Of a stretch of 64,000 bases of DNA, positions 47,701 to 56,700 are shown in pieces. Under the pieces are notes generated by a model, which worked only from the letters and a program-made list of their open reading frames with translations, made no database searches and had not been told where the DNA came from. The stretch spans positions 40,131,222 through 40,195,221 of the forward strand of contig OX104117.1 of the NCBI GenBank assembly GCA_944474755.1, read 5' to 3'. Made by a program: the position numbers and the translations under genes. Source of the DNA: Limnoperna fortunei. Lineage: Eukaryota; Mollusca; Bivalvia; Mytilida; Modiolidae. Every line of letters begins with the position of its first letter. Within the stretch, counting starts at the first letter, position 1.

Positions 47701-50700
47701 TGTTATTCTTGTAGATCCAAATTGTGCAAATTGAATTAAATAATTATTTTCCATAGTTAATAAGCGTTTTAAAATGCGGCGGTTTTTTTCATTGTGATAG
47801 GGTGAATTTCTATAGGAAATTTTGACCTAAATTTAAACAGAAGTGTAAATTAAGAAGGGTCAATTGTTGTCAATTAAAAATCCTTCGGAAAATGTCGTTA
47901 GCAGTAAAGGCGGGAAAAGTCTGACGATTTGTCCGATAAACATTGAACGTCACGAAAGCAGACGAACTTTTGCAATCGGATCACCTCGGTTATTTACGCC
48001 TATGGTCGGAAAGTAATCTCGGAAGTAAGTGTATGGACATGGACCAAAATTCGATTGAAATGTGATACGGTTAGCCTGTTTCCACAGCAACATAATTTTA
48101 GTGCGAGGAAATAGATTATCTTTTAATTATTCAACTATGTAGATCTTGAAGAGATTGAAGCAGAACTAAAAATCGGACAGATTATTGTATTTTTTTTAAA
48201 CTTAAATTCTGCTAAAAAATTCTATCCTCTAACAACGTTTAAATTCATAAGTATTTGTTATCAGTAACAATGAGCTACCGTCAATGACTGGTCAATCAAA
48301 TGAATGAACTGAAACGTCAAAAACGAACTTGTGACGTAACAGATTCCTTGATAATGACTGAAAATGGTTCAAAATGGAGATCACTTACCTCCGAGGTCAC
48401 TTTCCCGACCCTTGATGGAAATTTCTTAGAGATATGTTCCGATTGGAACTTTTGTAAACAACGTTATTCCATTGGAAACAAAAATGGCTGACTTACAACG
48501 TAAAATTCCAGTAGTAAAAGTCAAGGACGGTTTGTGAAATGTCAACAACAAAGGTATAATATAAAATATGGACGTTTTGTCGTGGAAAATTTTCTATTGG
48601 ATATAAAGCTTAAATATGGAATAATAAAATATGCAAGCAAAACACTGAGCGCACGGGGGGGGGGGGGGGGGGGCATGATGTTTACATAATAAATGTAACA
48701 TTACAAATTGGTTTCGACCACGATAGGAAAAGATTAAACCTTCATAAAATGTTTAATTAATGTCTTCTTCTGTCTTTAGGTTGTTAGATATAACATACTG
48801 TCCTGAACGCATTGATATTTGCAGCATAACAATTGAGCAATTGTATATTACGAAATGAAATCGACAAGTGTGTTAAGACAATTTATTACATCTTAAAATG
48901 CTTTAAAGTAAAATTTATTACATCTTAAAATGGTTTTAAAATCCAATCTATATGCATCCTGGTAACTTAAATTTTGCAAACTGCACTACTGTCACACAGC
49001 GTATAGCTTGATTGATAAGATGACATTTCTATAATTTGTAATTTATGTTGCAAAATTATATGCATACTGTATTTCAGGAAATAGATGGAAGATCAAGTGG
49101 TAATTTAAACTGCCAAATAAAATGTTGCTTTATTAGTTAGTTCTTATAACGGAGCACTGAATCATAGCGTTGTTTAAGGTTATTTTGATGACCAGAAATC
49201 TGTTGTCTCCCTACATCGAACCTTGCGTTCAAGTGTGTTGGCTGGTTTTTATTTTATTTTTTTTGGGGGGATGGGGGTTCGGGGTTTTTTCTTTTTTTTT
49301 TTTATTTTGTATCTCCGACACTACAAAAAATGAGACTGGGACAACATTAAAAAGGATGGAAACTAAAACTACAAGTTTAATATTAGCTTGAAGAAGAAGC
49401 ATAATAGCATGTAGCCCTAAAAGAATAGAAATAGGAAAAATATTTTCTGTTGGTTATTCCTAAACTTGTGCTTCCAATTTAAACACAAAATATGTATTCG
49501 TACATTTTATACAAGTATAAAATCATTTTGCATGAATGCAGTAACGGCGTTAAATGATGTTCTGTAAACCAATTACACATAAAATCGTATTATGACCTTC
49601 AAGTACTATGCAAAAGTGTACTAATAAAACGGACGTTTATGACAGGTTTCTAGGAATTAACTTAGACCGACGTAAGCTCTGCATAAAGTTCCCTTTTTTT
49701 ATAATAAAGACCCCAGTTTTACATCTGAAGTACGTCGCTCAATCAGTAATACTTCCGGATCACTTTATCACAACAAAATATCACTTTCTAACGTAACAAA
49801 ATATATTAAAAAACCATGAATGCAAAAACGACAGATACATAGAACACTGTACTGGTACCATATAATCTGGAACATACTAGACTTTTTTAAAGGCTGCATT
49901 ACAAAATGATACTAATGGTTGATTACTAATATAACCAGGAGAGAGACTTACAACGCTGGCGACAGCAGAGTGCTAGTTACCTGTTATGTTCTGTCAACAT
50001 ATAGCATTTTACGAGGTTTGTAGTTTTCTCCAGTATTATAAACAAAACATTCTTGCTTAAAAACAAAAAAGTAAGTTAATCAATGGAAAAGATAAAGACT
50101 CGCAAAACTAAAAATCAATCAAAAACAATGAATAATTAAAATTAATATAAATAAGTAAAATATACTATATTTTTTAGAGAATTTACACAAATAACTAATA
50201 CCACAGATATTGCTAAATTGACGCAGAACCAAATAACTAGGAGATTTTGACGCCTGTCGTCATTATTTTATGTTATCATGAAGACGTGATTTTCTATGGC
50301 ATTTGTCAATAAGCGTTATGTATTTAACATTTTAAGCAAGAATTCAGGCTCCCATTACCGGATGTTGATATTCGATTCTTAAATAACAATGTTAATAACA
50401 AGCTTAATACTATTGGTTCATGTATTGTCCAAGGTCTCAGGTTACGAAAAAAGATCAAGAATCAGTAAATAACATACAGCTTTTCTTATTATTAATAAAT
50501 GAATATTGGAAATACACCACAGTGAATGTGTCCTCGACGTCATACAAACAAATAAAAGTTGCAAAACAACAATAAAAACCCATCTGTAATGGCTATAGTT
50601 ATTATTATAAGCTAATTTCTTTGAAATGATTATATGTGAAGGGATCATTAGTTTATGCATTATTAATGCAGTTAGACTTAAGCCCGTTTTGCTTGAAGGG

Positions 50701-53700
50701 TGTAATGGAGACGGATCAAAACACGATTATTGGTAAACAGAATCTATATAGAGAGAAAATAAATTAGTTAATAAATCCTTAAAAGTCACAACAAAAATGT
50801 TTATATTTCAATACAAAGGAATGTATAACGTCCACATTCTTACATTCCTTTTAATTTCATAGTAAAAGTTTTGACATTTGTGATATAATCCAAAGATGGT
50901 TTAAATTGTTGAAGTATATTTGCATACACAAGTGTCTGTAAGGCCATATAAAATTAGATTTACGGTTCTCAGGCCCGCGCGCATCCGTGTTCACCCCACC
51001 GCATTGACGATTTTATTGGGTTTTCAATAAAATAAAAATCCGGAAATGCGGAGCCGTTTCCGTTAAAAAATTATCCGGTCCGATCCGCTTCTTAATTTCC
51101 CGCCACTGCATTCGGAAAGTTCGGACATCTTTGCTTACTCTAATGATAACTTCCGAAAGAATACATAATAAAACCTTGTACGCAAGACTGTGAAAAAAAA
51201 GTGGTTTTCTCAATATCAAAGTGCATTGGCTACATATAAATCACTCAAATTCATATCCTCAAACAGTCTACTTCCGAACAAAATGCACCCCGTCCTAGCA
51301 AGTGTAGGATCATCACAACTAGACATCAATCGTCTACCTGTAAAACTAAAACTGTTAACGGGTACATTCTATTTACAAAGCAACAGAGCATCATTCAATC
51401 AGAATACGGTAGCCCCAACATGTCCCCTCTGTAAATCTTCACCTGAAACTACAGAACATTTCATTATTGAATGTAGTGCTCTTCATACTACACGCTTTCC
51501 TTATATGCTTGAGCTTCAACAACTCTTAGATAAACCTATAGATTGCTCTAGAAATAGTCATAAATTTAACACCTCTCTTGCTTTAGATACATCATTTATC
51601 TTAGATACTAGTAGCAAGCTTTGTGCATGTGGATGTAGGTGCACGGACATTTGCTATAGAGCTGAATACATATGTCGCAAACTTTGCTTTGCTTTATCAA
51701 AACACAGAGAATTGCCGATTAATACGCTACCCTCTAATAAACGTAAGGGTCAATAACCGACGGACCATCGACTCATCCCACAGGTCGCACTCAGTTTTTA
51801 TATTTTTTTAGTTCTTTTTATTATTAACTTAAATAAATAACAGTGACTTTTAATAAATCCGATGTATACGGATGTGCTCCTATAAAGGGGGGAATTCCTT
51901 ACAGAACAGAACATAGTGCATACAAGCGTTTGAAAGTAAAGGAGGGTTAAGGAATCGTTCGTGTTCACGACTATTGAGATCGGATAGCCGAAAAAAATAA
52001 TAAAAAAAAATTGTTTGTCATAAATGGCGGCGTTCCAAAACAAGTGCTTTATTAAACGGAGAATCGTTTACAGTTTTGTGACAAAAAAGGAAGAGTTGAT
52101 AGCACAAAAACGGTACCATCTATAAAATTTGCTGAAAGAAGTTCTCGCGGACATGTCATGGGAAAACCTTAAAAAAGATCAGGTGCACAACGTTAATATG
52201 TGTGCAATCTTTTGGTGCAGTTTCAGGGATCTGGGTAGCGAGCTGGAGAAGTTGATTACACAAAATTGGTACCCTCATTGAAAAATTGCGACGTTCCCAA
52301 TCCTGGAAAAATGGGGAAAACGCATTCTATAATAGCAGGTGCACAACCAATATGTGTGCAATCTTTCTGTGATGTTTCAGGGATCTGGGTTTAAAGCTGT
52401 AGGATTTAATTTTCCCAAATATAGAAACATCTCATAAAACGATAGCATAATAGCAGGTCGCAACTATAATATGTGCAATCTGCTTCTGGAAAGTGTTAGG
52501 GATATAGGTTAAAAGCTGTAGGAAGTGTTGATTATAAAAATATGTACCCATTCAGTGATACTTTGTAGGATTTTTTATGGTGAGTCCTGGACTCATCATT
52601 TTTGAAAATGGCAAATCCCAAACAATTTTCATGAGTGCCACATATTGCAGTTAAGCTAAGTGGTTGCATACAACCAATTTCTTCGATGACAGACCCATAA
52701 TCATTCATGTCATTTTATAAAATATACAATATGGCAACATATGCTTTATGCTGTTCTAGTGTCAAGATTTTTATCAGTCTTCTGGAGTGTCATTACTTGA
52801 AACATGCTGATGTTTCCCCATTAAAGAGAGACTCGTGTCTTGTCTGGCTCATCTTGGAAATGAATGTCAAAATAATGCAGATGCTGACATTCAAAACAAA
52901 TTTTCCACCCAACAAATTATCATTGTTTTCTTTATAAAATAATCAGTTTTTTTTTCTAATTTTATACCCAAGCATAATCTCGTAAATTAAATTAGAATGA
53001 ACTATTTGTAATTTAGAACATTATACAATCAATTTCAACAGAAAGGTTGAACCTGACCACAGACACAGTAAAGTCTTTCAGATCCTAAATCTAGTGTATA
53101 TCAATCAGATAATCGAATTGAAATGTATTAAAATTAAAGGTTAATTTACTCTAATTGTATGTTCATACTGAATGTATTTATTGTCTAATAAATATCCTAA
53201 TTGAAACATATTTGCTGCCCAAATAATTGTTACCTGTAGAAAATCTGACGAAACAGGTTAATTTCGATCACCATTTGTATGATATGTTATCATGCATTGG
53301 AGACGAAATTGACACGACTGAAATTCTTAAACATCCGATAACTGTACTAGTATGCATTAGTCGCTGCAAAGACGTGTTCAATACGCATCTAGATGCATTG
53401 CGACGATCCCTGCCCCTCCGCTCAATTTCACTATTCTATAACCCAGGTTGCATAAACAATTTATCAATTTAAAAGGGGTGCTTTTATGTAATAACCTTTA
53501 AATACATTTCATATACAAATATGAATGTTTAATATAGAAATTCTTTGCTGTATCGATTGAGATCTTTACCAGTTAAATTTTGTGCAAGATAACGAATAAA
53601 AAAATGCCTCCCTCGTCTGATTTTAGACCAATAAAATGATTAAAAAAAGCCTCCCGCCCTCATCTATTTTTTTAAAATTTGGCCTGAGAACCTTAAAATT

Positions 53701-56700
53701 AATTTTGTGTGGCCTAACAGAAAGTGTACTGAATTAAAAACAACTGGTTAATTGGTGTGAAATTTTTTATGTAAAATCAGTTTTGTCTTTCAAAAAGGTC
53801 AAACAGATTTCTTATTTAACGAAAGAACAAAGAAATGTTGAAGCGAAGTTCCGACAAAGAAGATAATGGATTACATCAAATATTCACTTTCTACACTCTC
53901 TTACAAAAGAAATTAAGACTGAACGTGCTTAAGTTCTGTAATTTTGAAATGTCACTTAAACGTTTTGATTGACACTCTACAATGCGTTCTTAGACATCCG
54001 CAATATATATTACGGAAGCTGATTATTTAATTTATTATTTAAGAGGACAATTTGCAAGTTTGATCAAATGTGGTTATTTGTTGACAAAGCAGTTTCTGCA
54101 AAGGGATTTTCTTTCATTGAAAACTGACCTAGAGTTATGACAATGCAATAACTATTAAATAGTACCAACACAAAACTAAATCGAGACCACAAGCAAGAAT
54201 GTTTGTACAGCCAGAACGTGGGGTATACCTTTACAGCCTTAATTGATTCTGATTATTTGTAAATGTCTTACAATAACTTACTAAAAGTAACATTGTCTGC
54301 GCCCCTTTTGTTTGCTGACGACGAAAACTGCTTACCGGGTATGGTCGAATTTATGGTCATTTTGTAGATCCAACAAAACCATTTTGAAATCAACAATTAT
54401 TTTGATAGAGCTAATTTCTATAGTAAAATTTGACCTACATTAGAACGGAAGTGTAAATAAGGAACAGTTAATTGTGGTCTATTCGAACTCCCTCGTGTAA
54501 TGTCGTCTGCAGCTGTGGCGAGAATGCCATTGAACGTCATGATAGCAGACGAACTTTTGTTAACAACGTAAGGTCCCTTTAGAAACAAAAATGGCTGACT
54601 TACTATGTAAATTTCCCTTAGCAAAAGTCAAGAACGATTTATGATATATAAACAACAAAGGCATAGTATAAAATATGGACAGGTAAAATTGAATCAATTA
54701 GATTTTCGGAAAAAAACAATATGTAATACTTAAAAATAATGCAAGCAAAAAAACTGAGCGCACATGTGTGCGACTTTTAGTGTAGAGTTAACGATGATTG
54801 ACATATTTGAATGGATGGTTGGCTGTATGTACTCAGTTTAGAGGCACGTACCTATCAATAATTGTTTGTGTTATGTTTATGTTATAAACTGGAATCAAAA
54901 TTCTATTGATTTTGAAACAGTTATAAAATTAAATTAAAAAAAAAATCAGTAATTTATTTTTGTGAACATATCGCTATGTTGCAACGTGATATTTCCAGTA
55001 GCTATCCACTTAATTGAAATATCGCGTGCCATTAGAAGTAACAGCGTAATTTCCTTAAACTTTATTCAATGTTTCAAACAATTAACAAATTAATCTCTGT
55101 TATCGCTGATGAAACGTGAGAATTGAACGGACATGGTAGACATTATACCAATAAAAAGAATACTTTGTTGTTTGATTTAAATTTTATTGTAATTATTTTA
55201 TTTTATAATTTATAATCTACTTTGATTTCACCCACTAAATAAATAGAATGATTGATATGATGTGTGCTTTACGTCAACTTGGCAGTATTTCAACTATTTA
55301 TTTATTCAGGACGAGGACAAAGTCATAACGCGGGAAAGATGGACCAATGGGCAAATATTTTGACTGCGGAATATTTAGCCTTTTGTAGCGGTTAGAACAA
55401 GTTTTGTTACCAAAATCATCAAACGGGTTCTTTAACGTGCAAGGAGCTACGTGGCCCTCCCCAAACGCGTCTCCCACTATGGTCCGCGGTCAGGCTTATC
55501 CGCCACATGAGTATGCGTTGGGCGGCCATGTGCGGTGAGCACTGTCAACACGTACAAAATGCTCACAGACACTGGATAAATAAGTAGTATTTTGATAATA
55601 AGTTTCTCCGCTATTTGGAATGTTCAATGACCTAGCATTGTAAATGCAATCGTATATTGGTGGTTAACTGGTGAACCGGTTAAAATTAAAGACTACTATA
55701 ACATGTAATAACTCGCCAACGCTAAAAAATTTTCAAACATTGATCATAATGGGGGGGGGGGGCCTTCATGGTCAAGTGTTTAAGGTAGCTCTTCTGTTGA
55801 TCACGTGGTATGTCAACACTGATATTGCGGGTTCGAGTCTCACTTCGATCAGGGTGCGATCGAATCTAATACTCATAGACAAGGATATTCGGTTTTTCTA
55901 CCGGAGGTCGGGTTTTTCTCCGCGTACTCCAGATTCAAACCCAATAAAAACTGGACGCCATGATAAAGCTGAAAATTTCCTGAAAGTGGTGTTAGACACA
56001 TAAACAAAAACAAAAATCGATCCTAAGATTTAGAATTATTTAACATATGATCAAATAAATTTAAATTGATAAAAACGTACTTCACAATAAATGCTGGTAA
56101 ATGCATTTAACAGTTTTCCAAATCTGCCGACTGGTTTTAAATAAATCAGACGCCTTTGGTGCCCACTTATGAGAGAGAAAAAAGAAAATAGTAAAAGTAT
56201 AAAACAAGAATAAAATGTATGAAATGAAAACAGTTTTAAAGTAAACTTGTCTCTTAAACATAAAAGAACACTTGTTTTACGAATTATTCATAATTAATTT
56301 AAAGTTACACCTATTCAAAAATTCATACATAATTTAAATACTGTTCAAAATGCCTTTACCGTTTAAGATATATAGATTCAAAATAAATATTCTATTAAAT
56401 ATGTAAGAATGTATGTTGTAGCATACTACCACCGTCAGAAACACTGAAATGTGATTTGTTAAAAACCATTGTGTTCGATGGTAGCTAGCTCGCGTCGATT
56501 TAAGAAGCTGGCGTGAAGTAAATCATGATGACCCTTTGACTGTCGAAAAAGGTCAAAGAGTCATAGGTTACTATCAATGTAAGTCCTCGTGAAAACATTT
56601 CACTAGAAAGACAATTATTTCATTTTTTTATGTGTCCCGTTCAGAAGAAGCTTTACAGCTATAAACGAAGACGATTGATGATATGGCAAAAGCCAATACA

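Larger units (their letters stand above)
47660..48673 (+). repeat. Dispersed repeat family D, copy A (interrupted)
   Basis: It aligns with copy B (54320-54780) through 'cttgtagatccaa', 'aattttgacctaaattta', 'aacattgaacgtcacgaaag', 'cagacgaacttttg', then after an interruption 'aaacaaaaatggctgactta', 'aaagtcaaggacggtttgtg' and 'aaaacactgagcgcac'. It ends in a 19-G run. A 473-bp TIR element interrupts it at 47973-48445. Confidence 0.7.
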
